Shown here piece by piece: positions 42,879 through 51,678 of a stretch of DNA of 64,000 bases (position 1 is its first letter; every line of letters begins with the position of its first letter). Origin of the DNA: Paraburkholderia kirstenboschensis (GTDB lineage: Bacteria > Pseudomonadota > Gammaproteobacteria > Burkholderiales > Burkholderiaceae); assembly GCF_904848585.1 (NCBI RefSeq), contig NZ_CAJHCR010000003.1:598306-662305 (forward strand). The letters are read 5' to 3'. The position numbers and the translations under genes were made by a program. The notes under the pieces are model-generated. The model had not been told where the DNA came from. It was given only the letters and a program-made list of their open reading frames with translations, and searched no databases.

Positions 42879-44207
42879 ATGAAATCGAAATACACGGCTT
42901 CGCCCATCGACGGCGATGTGTTGGCACACTCAGACGCGACGAGTTTCGAGTCGCGCACCTACGCCAAAGTAAGCCGCAGGCTGATTCCATTTCTGATGCT
43001 GTGCTATCTCGGCGCGTATCTGGATCGCGTCAACGTCGGCTTTGCCAAGCTGCAGATGCTCAACGATCTTCGCTTTAGCGAGACGGTCTACGGCATGGGC
43101 GCCGGCATCTTCTTTCTCGGTTACTTTCTGTTCGAGGTGCCGAGCAATCTCGTGCTTCATCGTGTCGGCGCGCGCAAGTGGCTCGCGCGAATCATGCTGA
43201 CATGGGCGGTGATTTCCGCGTCGTTCGTCTTCGTGAAGTCGCCCACCGCGTTCTATGTATTGCGCTTTCTGCTCGGCGTTGCAGAAGCGGGCTTTGCGCC
43301 GGGCGTGATTCTTTATCTGACGTACTGGTTTCCCGCTGCTCGCCGCGCCAAGGCGTTGTCGCTCTTTTTCATGGCGATTCCGCTCGCGGGCATAGTCGGC
43401 GGTCCGCTGTCGGGCTGGATCATGCATTCGCTGCACGGTGCGATGAATATGTCCGGCTGGAAGTGGCTGTTCATGCTCGAAGCTCTGCCGTCGCTCGTGC
43501 TTGGCATCGCGATTCTTCTGTATCTCGACGACGGCATCGCCAAAGCGAAATGGCTCACCGAGTCGGAGAAGAATCTGCTGGCACGCAATGTCGCCGGCGA
43601 TAACGCGCACACCACTGCCCATATTTCGATTCGCTCGTTCATCGGCGACCGCCGCTTGTGGCTGATGGCAGCGATCTATTTCTGCGTCGTGCTCGGCCAG
43701 TACGGGCTGACTTTCTGGCTGCCGACGATCATCCGTAAATCAGGTGTCGCCGACCCGCTGTGGGTGGGCGTGTTCACCGCGATTCCTTATCTCTGCGCGA
43801 TCGTCGCGTTGCCGCTAGTCGGCATGAGCGCGGACCGCCGACGCGAACGCAGACTTCACCTGGCCATTCCGATGCTGATCGCGGCAGCGGGCTTTGCGGT
43901 CCTGCCTACGCTCGGCAGCGTGCCGGCGTCGATCGTGTGTTTGAGCGTTGCGGCTGCGGGCATCCTCGCGTCGTCGTCGCAGTTCTGGTCGCTGCCGACG
44001 GCGCTGCTCGGCGGCATGTCGGCCGCAGCCGGCATCGCGGCTGTGAACTGCTTCGCCAATCTTGCGGGCTTCTTCTCGCCCGCAATAGTGGGCTGGCTCA
44101 ACGACATGACAGGCCGTTCAACAGCGGGACTGATCTTCATCTCGGTTGCAGTGACGCTCGGCGCATGCCTGGTCTTTCTGGTGCCCGCGAAATCCGTGAA
44201 CCGCTGA
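42879..44207 (+). CDS. MFS transporter, anion:cation symporter (ACS) family
   Basis: Inner-membrane protein of 442 aa with 12 predicted helices. ACS marks are RLIPFLMLCYLGAYLDRVNVGFAKL, GAGIFFLGYFLFEVPSNLVLHRVGARKWLARIM and LRFLLGVAEAGFAPGVILYLTYWFP. Family members carry tartrate, galactarate, phthalate and similar organic acids by proton symport. AAGGAGA precedes the ATG. Located between the SDR and the transketolase genes. Confidence 0.87.
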   Translation: MKSKYTASPIDGDVLAHSDATSFESRTYAKVSRRLIPFLMLCYLGAYLDRVNVGFAKLQMLNDLRFSETVYGMGAGIFFLGYFLFEVPSNLVLHRVGARKWLARIMLTWAVISASFVFVKSPTAFYVLRFLLGVAEAGFAPGVILYLTYWFPAARRAKALSLFFMAIPLAGIVGGPLSGWIMHSLHGAMNMSGWKWLFMLEALPSLVLGIAILLYLDDGIAKAKWLTESEKNLLARNVAGDNAHTTAHISIRSFIGDRRLWLMAAIYFCVVLGQYGLTFWLPTIIRKSGVADPLWVGVFTAIPYLCAIVALPLVGMSADRRRERRLHLAIPMLIAAAGFAVLPTLGSVPASIVCLSVAAAGILASSSQFWSLPTALLGGMSAAAGIAAVNCFANLAGFFSPAIVGWLNDMTGRSTAGLIFISVAVTLGACLVFLVPAKSVNR

Positions 44208-44254
44208 CCTTTCCCAATCTTTTCCAACTATTCCGACTGATCTCAGGAGACGAC

Positions 44255-45100
44255 ATGAACAGTCCATCCAATGCGTCGACGGCATCGCTTGCCGAGCACG
44301 CTTACCGCATCCGCAGAAACGCGCTGTTAATGGGCGAAGTGCAGGGCCAGGGTTATATCGGGCAAGCGCTCGACATCGCCGATGTGCTGGCGGTCGCGTA
44401 CTTCGGCGCAATGCGCTACCGCCCGGAAGATCCCGAGTGGGAAGAGCGCGACCGCTTCCTGCTCTCCAACGGACACTATGCGATCGCGCTGTACGCGGCA
44501 CTGCTCGAAGCAGGCATTCTGCCCGCCGAAGAACTGGAGACCTACGGCAGCGACGACAGCCGTCTGCCCATGTCCGGCATGGCGAGCTACACGCCCGGCA
44601 TGGAAATGTCCGGCGGCTCGCTCGGACACGGGCTGACGATTGCGGTCGGCCGGTGTCTCGGACTCAAGCGCAAGGGCTCGAAGTCGTTCGTGTACACGCT
44701 GTTCTCGGACGGCGAACTCGACGAAGGCGCGATCTGGGAAGGCATCATGTCCGCGAGCCACTGGAAGCTCGACAACCTGATCGCCGTTGTAGACGTGAAT
44801 AACCAGCAGGCTGACGGACCGTCGACGCAGATCATGGCGTTCGAACCGCTAGTCGACAAGCTCGAAGCATTCGGGTGGTTCACGCAACGTGTGGACGGCA
44901 ACGATATCGGCGCCGTGGCCGCCGCGTTCGACGCGGCCCGCAAGCATCCCGGCCAAGAGCCGCGCATGATCGTCGCCGATACACGCATGGGTTGCGGCGT
45001 ACCGTTCCTCGAAGCGCGCGAGAAGAACCACTTTATCCGCGTCGATGCGCACGAATGGCAATTGGCGCTCGAAGCACTGGAAGCAGGGAGACAAGCATGA
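44255..45100 (+). CDS. Transketolase, N-terminal (TPP-binding) subunit
   Basis: Protein of 281 aa equal to the first half of a transketolase. The TPP-Mg motif is FSDGELDEGAIWEGIMSASH, ending in VVDVNNQQADG (Asp/Asn ligands), near residues 147-185. LSNGHYAIALYAALLEAG and SGGSLGHGLTIAVG are also typical. It overlaps the C-terminal subunit gene by 4 nt, so the two form one enzyme. Split transketolases of this kind often serve sugar-acid or unusual pentose pathways rather than the core pentose phosphate cycle (inference). Confidence 0.88.
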   Translation: MNSPSNASTASLAEHAYRIRRNALLMGEVQGQGYIGQALDIADVLAVAYFGAMRYRPEDPEWEERDRFLLSNGHYAIALYAALLEAGILPAEELETYGSDDSRLPMSGMASYTPGMEMSGGSLGHGLTIAVGRCLGLKRKGSKSFVYTLFSDGELDEGAIWEGIMSASHWKLDNLIAVVDVNNQQADGPSTQIMAFEPLVDKLEAFGWFTQRVDGNDIGAVAAAFDAARKHPGQEPRMIVADTRMGCGVPFLEAREKNHFIRVDAHEWQLALEALEAGRQA

Positions 45101-46098
45101 GTAACGCAACCATGAGCAAACCGCGCCTGAAGACCTCGGCGATGATCGCGTCCATTGCGGGCGAAGGCCAGCTCACGCGCTCGGCGCCTTTCGGTCACGC
45201 GCTCGTCGAATTGGCTCGACAGAAGACCAATGTTGTCGGCATGACGGCCGATCTCGGCAAATACACGGACCTGCATATCTTCGCGAAGGAATTCCCCGAG
45301 CGCTATTACCAGATGGGCATGGCCGAGCAATTGCTGATGGGCGCAGCGGCGGGCCTCGCGCACGAAGGCGCACAACCGTTCGTCACCACCTACGCGGTGT
45401 TCGCGACGCGTCGTGCGTATGACTTCATGCATCAGGCCATTGCCGAAGACAACCTCGATGTGAAGATAGTCTGCGCGTTGCCCGGGCTCACCACGGGTTA
45501 CGGTCCAAGCCACCAGGCCGCTGAAGACCTCGCGTTGATGCGCGCCATGCCGAACATGACCGTTATCGATCCGTGCGATGCGCTCGACATCGAACAGATG
45601 GTGCCCGCCATTGCCGCACACAACGGCCCAGTGTATGCACGTCTTTTGCGCGGCAACGTGCCTGCGGTGCTGGACGAATACGACTACACGTTCGAACTCG
45701 GCAAGGCAAAGATGCTGCGCGACGGCGCGGAGGTACTCGTCATCTCGTCGGGCATCATGACCATGCGTGCGCTCGAAGTCGCGAAAGCGCTGGAGCGCGA
45801 CAACGTTGGCGTGGGCGTGCTGCACGTGCCGACCATCAAGCCGCTCGACACGCAGACGATCGTGCGCGAAGCGAAGCGTTCCGGCAGGCTCGTCGTGGTG
45901 GCGGAGAACCATACGACGATCGGCGGTCTAGGCGAAGCCATTGCGGCCGAACTGATGCGCGCCGGAGTGTCGTGCCCGTTCAGGCAGGTCGCGCTTCCCG
46001 ACGCATTCCTCGCTGCCGGCGCACTGCCGACGCTGCACGACCGCTATGGTATTTCGACGTCCGCGATGATCGAGTCGATCAAGGGCTGGCTCGGTTAG
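45097..46098 (+). CDS. Transketolase, C-terminal subunit
   Basis: Protein of 333 aa containing the pyrimidine-binding and C-terminal domains. The catalytic Glu region is MGMAEQLLMGAAAGLAHEGAQPFVTTYAVF; GLTTGYGPSHQAAEDLALMRAMPNMTVIDP and VVVAENHTTIGGLGEAIAAEL follow. The start at 45097 overlaps the partner's stop (ATGA). The larger open frame from 44875 lies inside the N-terminal gene. Confidence 0.88.
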   Translation: MSNATMSKPRLKTSAMIASIAGEGQLTRSAPFGHALVELARQKTNVVGMTADLGKYTDLHIFAKEFPERYYQMGMAEQLLMGAAAGLAHEGAQPFVTTYAVFATRRAYDFMHQAIAEDNLDVKIVCALPGLTTGYGPSHQAAEDLALMRAMPNMTVIDPCDALDIEQMVPAIAAHNGPVYARLLRGNVPAVLDEYDYTFELGKAKMLRDGAEVLVISSGIMTMRALEVAKALERDNVGVGVLHVPTIKPLDTQTIVREAKRSGRLVVVAENHTTIGGLGEAIAAELMRAGVSCPFRQVALPDAFLAAGALPTLHDRYGISTSAMIESIKGWLG

Positions 46099-46208
46099 GT
46101 CCGCGCATTGCGGATTCCATTACCTGCGAGGTAATCGACGCACCTCCGGACGAGGGCAATCATACGCAGCATGCAAGTTCCGATTTCTTCATGCATGAAG
46201 GAGTGACC

Positions 46209-46529
46209 ATGACTGCGTATGCGATTGCCCATTTGCACGAGGTTCAAATGTGCGCCGAGATTGTCGAGTACCTCGAGCGTATCGACGCAACCCTTGCGCC
46301 GTTCGGCGGCCGGTTCATCGTACACGGCGCACAGCCCCACATCGTGGAAGGCGAGTGGCACGGCGACCTGATCGCGATTGCATTTCCCGACCTTGCGACG
46401 GCGCGCGCCTGGTACGCGTCGGACGCCTATCGGCGCATCCTGCCGTTGCGTATGCGGCATGCTCGCGGACCGGTAATTCTCGTGGAAGGCGTGGACGAGA
46501 ATCACAAAGCAACCGACATCCTGCGTTGA
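46209..46529 (+). CDS. DUF1330-family protein
   Basis: Protein of 106 aa with a ferredoxin-like alpha-beta barrel pattern: YLERIDATLAPFGGRFIVHG, then VEGEWHGDLIAIAFPDLATA and WYASDAYRRILPLRM. This is the DUF1330/dimeric alpha-beta barrel type. AAGGAG lies right before the ATG at 46209; an upstream ATG at 46191 is less well supported. It is 110 bp after the transketolase and may be the last gene of that operon. Function unknown. Confidence 0.8.
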   Translation: MTAYAIAHLHEVQMCAEIVEYLERIDATLAPFGGRFIVHGAQPHIVEGEWHGDLIAIAFPDLATARAWYASDAYRRILPLRMRHARGPVILVEGVDENHKATDILR

Positions 46530-46672
46530 ATCCCGCGTTCAATCCTGCCGATACTGCGATACGGCGAGATGCGGCACGGCCCGCCTCGCGGTCCGGCTCC
46601 TGGGCACTCCGAAGCGCACGGCGTCCACAACCCTCATAATGCGATCATTCGAAGCCACATATTCGCGCCACA

Positions 46673-47737
46673 ATGATCGACCCTCAAGCCCAAGCAAGCT
46701 CCTCGCCCCGCCTCACCAGCCTGTCGCACGGCGGCGGGTGCGGCTGCAAGATCGCCCCCGGCCTGCTCGCCGACCTGCTCAAACGCAGCGCGCCGCTGCC
46801 GTTCTTCCCGGACCTGCTCGTCGGCAACGACACCGCCGACGACGCCGCCGTGTACAAGCTGAACGACGAGCAGGCGATCGTCGCGACCACAGACTTCTTT
46901 ATGCCGATCGTCGACGATCCGTTCGACTTCGGCCGCATTGCCGCGACCAACGCCCTCTCCGACGTCTATGCAATGGGCGGCAAACCGCTGATGGCGCTCG
47001 CCATCGTCGGAATGCCGATCAACGTGTTGCCGCACGACGTGATTGCGGCGGTGCTCAAAGGCGGCGAGTCGGTGTGCGCCGACGCCGGCATTCCGCTCGC
47101 GGGCGGTCATTCGATCGACTCGGTCGAGCCGATCTACGGCCTCGTCGCGATCGGCGTGGTCGATCCGCGGCGCGTGAAGCGCAACGCAGGCGCGCAGGCC
47201 GGCGACGTGCTGATTCTCGGCAAACCGCTCGGCGTCGGCGTGCTTTCGGCCGCGCTGAAGAAAGACCGGCTCGACGCGAACGGCTACGCCGCGATGATCG
47301 GCGCGACGACCAAGCTAAACCGGCCGGGCGCGGAACTCGCCGGGCTCGACGGCGTGCATGCGCTCACCGACATCACGGGCTTCGGCCTGCTCGGCCATAC
47401 GCTGGAACTGGCGCGCGGCTCGAAGCTCACCGCGCGCGTACGTTACGCCGACCTGCCGTGGCTGCCGGGCGTCGTCGAATTTGTTGAAGCCGGCGTTTTC
47501 ACCGGTGCCTCCGGGCGCAATTGGGATGCTTACGGTAAAGATATTTCGCTGCCCGCGACATTGCAGTCGAGCGCGCGCACCTTGCTCACGGACCCGCAAA
47601 CCTCGGGCGGCCTGCTGGTTTCATGTTCGCCCGAGTCTGTGGACGACGTGCTAGCCCTCTTTCACGCCGACGGTTTCGGCGACGCTCGCGTAATCGGCGA
47701 AATGGTTGCAGGCGAAGGGCGCGTCGAAGTGATCTGA
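46673..47737 (+). CDS. selD: Selenophosphate synthetase (selenide, water dikinase)
   Basis: Protein of 354 aa. Near the N-terminus HGGGCGCKIAP holds the catalytic pair Cys23 and Lys26, with Cys (not selenocysteine) in the active position. NDTADDAAVY, TTDFFMPIVDDPFDFGRIAATNALSDVYAMGG and the glycine-rich GGHSIDSVEPIYG are the ATP-binding core; DITGFGLLGH and LLTDPQTSGGLL follow. It makes selenophosphate from selenide and ATP. The next gene uses that product for tRNA. No obvious ribosome-binding site precedes the ATG. Confidence 0.95.
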   Translation: MIDPQAQASSSPRLTSLSHGGGCGCKIAPGLLADLLKRSAPLPFFPDLLVGNDTADDAAVYKLNDEQAIVATTDFFMPIVDDPFDFGRIAATNALSDVYAMGGKPLMALAIVGMPINVLPHDVIAAVLKGGESVCADAGIPLAGGHSIDSVEPIYGLVAIGVVDPRRVKRNAGAQAGDVLILGKPLGVGVLSAALKKDRLDANGYAAMIGATTKLNRPGAELAGLDGVHALTDITGFGLLGHTLELARGSKLTARVRYADLPWLPGVVEFVEAGVFTGASGRNWDAYGKDISLPATLQSSARTLLTDPQTSGGLLVSCSPESVDDVLALFHADGFGDARVIGEMVAGEGRVEVI

Positions 47738-47863
47738 AAAAAGCCGGCGGCTGGCAAGGCACCGTGAAAGGTTGCAGAAAGCCGCGCCCAGCCGCCACTC
47801 GCGCCGCATGCGATAATTTCGGTCTATCCAGCACCGCTTTGTCCGCTTTTCCTCTGTACGCCC

Positions 47864-48931
47864 TTGAAAAACCTACTCGTCAGCCTCGATCAAGCCGGTG
47901 ATTTCGATGAAATCATCGACGTACGCACGCCTCTCGAGTTTGCCGAGGACCATATTCCGGGCGCGATGAATGCGCCGGTGCTGAGCAACGAGGAACGGGT
48001 GCTGGTCGGCACAATGTACAAGCAGGTGTCGCCGTTCGAAGCCACGAAGGTGGGCGCGGCGCTGGTGGCCCGCAACATCGCGCTTCATCTGGAAACGACG
48101 TTCGCCGACCGGCCGCGCAACTGGCGGCCGCTGATTTATTGCTGGCGCGGCGGCAAACGCTCGGGCTCCGTCACGTCGCTCTTCAATATGATCGGCTGGC
48201 CTGCGCGTCAGCTCGACGGCGGCTACAAGACCTATCGGCGCGCAACCGTCGAGGCGCTCACCACTCTGCCGACCCACTTCCGTTACGTCGCACTGGTCGG
48301 TCCGACCGGCAGCGGCAAGACGCGGCTCCTCGCCGCGCTCCACGAAGCAGGTGCGCAGACGCTGGACCTCGAAGCGCTCGCCGCGCATCGCGGCTCGCTG
48401 CTCGGCGCGTGGGCGGGCGTCGCGCAGCCGTCGCAAAAGGGCTTTGACACGTTGCTCGTGAGCGCGCTGCGCAGCTTCGATCCCGCGCGCCCGGTGTTCG
48501 TGGAAGCGGAGAGCCGTCGCATCGGCGCAATCACGCTGCCGCTTGCGCTGCTCGACACGTTTCATCGCGGCGATTGTGTGGAAGTGGCCGCGAGCCGCGA
48601 AGACCGCTCGGCGTTTCTGCTTCACGACTACGCGCAACTGTTCGACGATCCCGAGTCGCTGAAGGCGCAACTGGAACGTTTGATCGGCTTGCATAGTCGC
48701 GAGCGCGTCGCCGGGTGGCAAAAACTCGTCGACGAAAACCGGCGCGCCGAACTCGCAAACGAGTTGATCGAACTGCACTACGATCCCGCGTACGCGCGCA
48801 GCAGCCATCAGCATTTCACGCAACTGCCGCAGGCGCTGCAAATCCAGTTCCGGCCGAACGACGCAGACGTCGTCGATCAGGCTAAAGCGCTCCTCGCGCA
48901 ACTCGATAAGCGTTCAGTCGCGCTCGTCTGA
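47864..48931 (+). CDS. mnmH: tRNA 2-selenouridine synthase
   Basis: Protein of 355 aa (also called SelU or YbbB). An N-terminal rhodanese domain has the catalytic Cys93 in LIYCWRGGKRSGS; a P-loop domain starts at GPTGSGKT, residues 146-153. DVRTPLEFAEDHIPGAMNAPVLSNEERVLVGTMYKQ is characteristic. It replaces sulfur by selenium in the wobble uridine of Lys, Glu and Gln tRNAs with selenophosphate. The only start in frame at the conserved N-terminus is TTG at 47864. It lies 126 bp after selD. Confidence 0.93.
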   Translation: MKNLLVSLDQAGDFDEIIDVRTPLEFAEDHIPGAMNAPVLSNEERVLVGTMYKQVSPFEATKVGAALVARNIALHLETTFADRPRNWRPLIYCWRGGKRSGSVTSLFNMIGWPARQLDGGYKTYRRATVEALTTLPTHFRYVALVGPTGSGKTRLLAALHEAGAQTLDLEALAAHRGSLLGAWAGVAQPSQKGFDTLLVSALRSFDPARPVFVEAESRRIGAITLPLALLDTFHRGDCVEVAASREDRSAFLLHDYAQLFDDPESLKAQLERLIGLHSRERVAGWQKLVDENRRAELANELIELHYDPAYARSSHQHFTQLPQALQIQFRPNDADVVDQAKALLAQLDKRSVALV

Positions 48932-48955
48932 CCCAACCTCAACGTTAAGAACAAC

Positions 48956-50014
48956 ATGCAATCAACCCTTCGGCAGCCCCGCGTCGCGCTTGGCTGGATC
49001 GTATTCCTCGCGATCGCCGTCGTCGGACTCTTCTATGTGAAGTGGTTTCCGTATTACAACCGCGCGTTCGTCGCCGCGAGCCAGCATTCGATCGGCAAGT
49101 CGATCCTGATGGGCACGTCGGCGAGTGCGCCAGCGGCGTCGTGGCAGTCCGCAATCGACTACGCGCTGGCCTACGGCAAGGCCATCTGGCAGGCAATGGT
49201 GCTGGGTCTGTTGCTCGGCTCCGCGGTGCAGGCGCTGATTCCGCCGCAATGGGTCGCACGCGCGCTCGGTCGCAGCGACTTCAGCAGCGTCGTGAAAGGC
49301 GGCCTGATGTCGTTGCCCGGCATGATGTGCACCTGTTGCGCAGCGCCGGTGGTGGCGGGGCTGCGCGCGCGGCAGGCGGCGCCCGGCGCGGCAATCGCAT
49401 TCTGGCTCGGCAATACGGCACTCAATCCCGCCACGCTGATCTTCATGGGTTTCGTGCTCGGCTGGCAGTGGATGGGCTTGCGGCTCGCTCTCGGCCTCGT
49501 GATGGTGCTCGGCCTCGGCTATCTCGTGAACCGCATGGTGACGCCGAAGGAAGCCGAGGCGTCGCGCGAAGCCATCGCGGAACTGGTCGCGACGGATAAA
49601 CCGGGTACCGCATTCACGCGCTGGGTCAAGATACTCGGCACGATGACGCTGCGTCTCGTGCCCGAATACATCGTGCTGGTGCTGATTCTCGGCGCGGCGC
49701 GCGCGTGGCTCTTTCCGCACATCGGTCCGGATATCGACAACAGCGTGCTGTGGATCGTCGCGCTGTCCATCGCCGGCACGCTGTTCGTGATTCCGACGGC
49801 GGGCGAAGTGCCGATCATTCAGGCGATGCTGTCTTTCGGCATGGCAGCCGGCCCTGCCGGCGCGCTGCTCATGACGCTGCCGCTTGTCAGCGTCCCGTCT
49901 ATGGCGATGCTCGGGCGCTCGTTCCCGAAGCGCGTTCTGAGCGTCGTCGCATTGGCCGTGGTGGTCTGCGGCGTGGTGAGCGGCTTGCTCGCCGCGTCCC
50001 TGGGGTTCCGATGA
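48956..50014 (+). CDS. ArsP/DUF318-like permease, possible selenium or metalloid transporter
   Basis: Inner-membrane protein of 352 aa with about eight helices. The mark of this permease family is MMCTCCAAPVVAGLRARQAAPG, with Cys125, Cys127 and Cys128 in a thiol-rich turn, repeated in weaker form near residue 285 (IPTAGEVPIIQAMLSFGMAAGPAGALL). Related ArsP proteins export organoarsenicals. The gene lies 24 bp after mnmH, so a role in moving selenite, selenide or methylated selenium is inferred from context. It overlaps a 44-aa membrane peptide gene by 4 nt. Confidence 0.78.
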   Translation: MQSTLRQPRVALGWIVFLAIAVVGLFYVKWFPYYNRAFVAASQHSIGKSILMGTSASAPAASWQSAIDYALAYGKAIWQAMVLGLLLGSAVQALIPPQWVARALGRSDFSSVVKGGLMSLPGMMCTCCAAPVVAGLRARQAAPGAAIAFWLGNTALNPATLIFMGFVLGWQWMGLRLALGLVMVLGLGYLVNRMVTPKEAEASREAIAELVATDKPGTAFTRWVKILGTMTLRLVPEYIVLVLILGAARAWLFPHIGPDIDNSVLWIVALSIAGTLFVIPTAGEVPIIQAMLSFGMAAGPAGALLMTLPLVSVPSMAMLGRSFPKRVLSVVALAVVVCGVVSGLLAASLGFR

Positions 50015-50145
50015 AAAAGCTTGCTGTGTTTACGCTCGCGTCGTGGTCGGCTGCGGCGCTTCTCTACTTCGGCCAGCATTCGGTGGCGCTGATCGCGGTG
50101 ACCGGAGTGCTCGTGCTGGCGAGCTTCGACCTGCTTCGTCCTTGA
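50011..50145 (+). CDS. 44-aa single-helix membrane peptide
   Basis: Starts at an ATG overlapping the permease stop (ATGA) and encodes MKKLAVFTLASWSAAALLYF, then a short loop and a second hydrophobic stretch ending FDLLRP. One or two membrane helices are likely. It is too short for most gene finders. The coupling suggests a small subunit of the permease. No family recognised. Confidence 0.62.
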   Translation: MKKLAVFTLASWSAAALLYFGQHSVALIAVTGVLVLASFDLLRP

Positions 50146-50212
50146 GGCCGGCTTAACAACGCGTGCTAGCGGCCTGCATATACACGGCCGCGTCACACCG
50201 CGTCTGGTAACG

Positions 50213-51517
50213 CTAACGTGCCGTTGCTGCTTCGAGTGTCGTGCGACGGCGGGCGCTGACCAAAGCCGCGATGCCCGTGCCAACTCCCAACGTCAGAAGA
50301 CATGCAGTAGGTACCAGCATCGGTGCAATCTGGCTATGCGCCGCTTTGCCGACATAAGGCATCAGATTCTGTCCCGCGAAGCCGCCGAGATTGCCGATTG
50401 CATTGATCGCCGCAACGCTCGCCGCGGCGCGTGCGCCCGAGAAAAAGCGCGGCGGCAGCGACCAGAAGCACGGATACAGTAGCGGAATGCATGCCCCACC
50501 CAGGCATAGCGCCGCAAAGCGCAGCGTTGCGGTGGGCAGCACGAGGCTGGACGCGAAGCCCACCACGCCAACGCCTGCAACGATGCTCATCGCCCTCAAG
50601 ACCACCCGCTCACGCTTGAGCTTGCCGGGAAGCCACAACAGAAGCAGCGTGGCGAGCGCCCACGGAATCATGTTGAGCACGCCATTGAGGGACGACGACA
50701 CGCCGTCGCTCTTCAACAGCGTCGGCATCCAGTAGGTCACGCCATAGAGCGACGTCGACATCAGCATATAGGTCAGCGCGAACATCAGCACCTTGGGGTC
50801 GAGCAGCGCGGCCCACGGATGCGTCGCCTTGGCATCGCCCGATGCCTCGCGTTTGAGCGCGGCGAGCACCACGTCCTTTTCCTGTTGCGAGAGGAACGGT
50901 GCTTCGCTTACCGAATTCGGCAGATACTTCAGCGCCACGAATGCGATCACCACGGCCGGCAGACCGGTCGCGATAAACACCCACTGCCAGCCGGCAAATC
51001 CCCATGTGCCGCCCAGCGTGAGCAACAGGCCGCCGATCAGCGAGCCGAGCATGTTGGCGAGCGAACTGCCGAGTGTGAAGAAGCCCAACACCTTCGTGCG
51101 ATAGCTCTGCGGAAACCACTGCGTGAGGTAATAGATCACGCCCGGATAGAACCCGGCTTCAGCGACGCCCAATGCAAAGCGGAACGAATAGAACACCGGC
51201 AGCGAACGGGCAAACGCCATCAGAACCGTCACGATGCCCCACGTCATCATGATCCGGGCGAGCCACGCACGCGCGCCGAAACGATGCAGCGCGAGCGTGC
51301 TCGGCACCTCGAACAGCAGATAGCCGATGAAAAACAGCGACGCGCCCAATCCGTACGACGCTTCGGTCATGCCGAGGGCGTGCACCATCTCCAGCTTGGC
51401 GAAGCCGACGTTCTGGCGGTCGATGAACGAAATCAGGAACATGACGATGAGCAGCGGCATTAACCGCCACGCCATTTTTTTCATGACCTGCTGCTCGAAT
51501 GCAAATTGTGTTGACAT
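50213..51517 (-). CDS. MFS transporter, ACS family
   Basis: Inner-membrane protein of 434 aa with 12 predicted helices. ACS marks: MPLLIVMFLISFIDRQNVGFAKLEM, ASLFFIGYLLFEVPSTLALHRFGARAWLARIMMTWG and FRFALGVAEAGFYPGVIYYLTQWFP. GGAGA precedes the ATG at 51517. A near-perfect 24-bp palindrome lies 40 bp upstream and is shared with the divergent carrier at 52579, so both are likely under the GntR protein encoded between them. Substrate probably an organic acid. Confidence 0.87.
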   Translation of the reverse strand: MSTQFAFEQQVMKKMAWRLMPLLIVMFLISFIDRQNVGFAKLEMVHALGMTEASYGLGASLFFIGYLLFEVPSTLALHRFGARAWLARIMMTWGIVTVLMAFARSLPVFYSFRFALGVAEAGFYPGVIYYLTQWFPQSYRTKVLGFFTLGSSLANMLGSLIGGLLLTLGGTWGFAGWQWVFIATGLPAVVIAFVALKYLPNSVSEAPFLSQQEKDVVLAALKREASGDAKATHPWAALLDPKVLMFALTYMLMSTSLYGVTYWMPTLLKSDGVSSSLNGVLNMIPWALATLLLLWLPGKLKRERVVLRAMSIVAGVGVVGFASSLVLPTATLRFAALCLGGACIPLLYPCFWSLPPRFFSGARAAASVAAINAIGNLGGFAGQNLMPYVGKAAHSQIAPMLVPTACLLTLGVGTGIAALVSARRRTTLEAATAR

Positions 51518-51556
51518 GGTTTCTCCGCTTGCCCGACAGCTTGGCGACAAAAATTG

Positions 51557-51580
51557 ATACAGTCATATATATGATTGTAT
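51557..51580. promoter_or_regulatory. GntR operator upstream of the ACS carrier
   Basis: 24-bp inverted repeat with one central-arm mismatch pair: ATACA-g-TCATATATATGA-t-TGTAT. The 18-nt part ATACAGTCATATATATGA is identical to the site at 52531-52548. Confidence 0.75.
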
Positions 51581-51678
51581 GAATCGTGGACGAGCGCCAT
51601 GGGGTGATACCCGCATGACGGGCAGAGCCACCCTGAGTCGGAACGGTGTTCGTCTGAAGAAGGCGAGCTAACGCAGGT

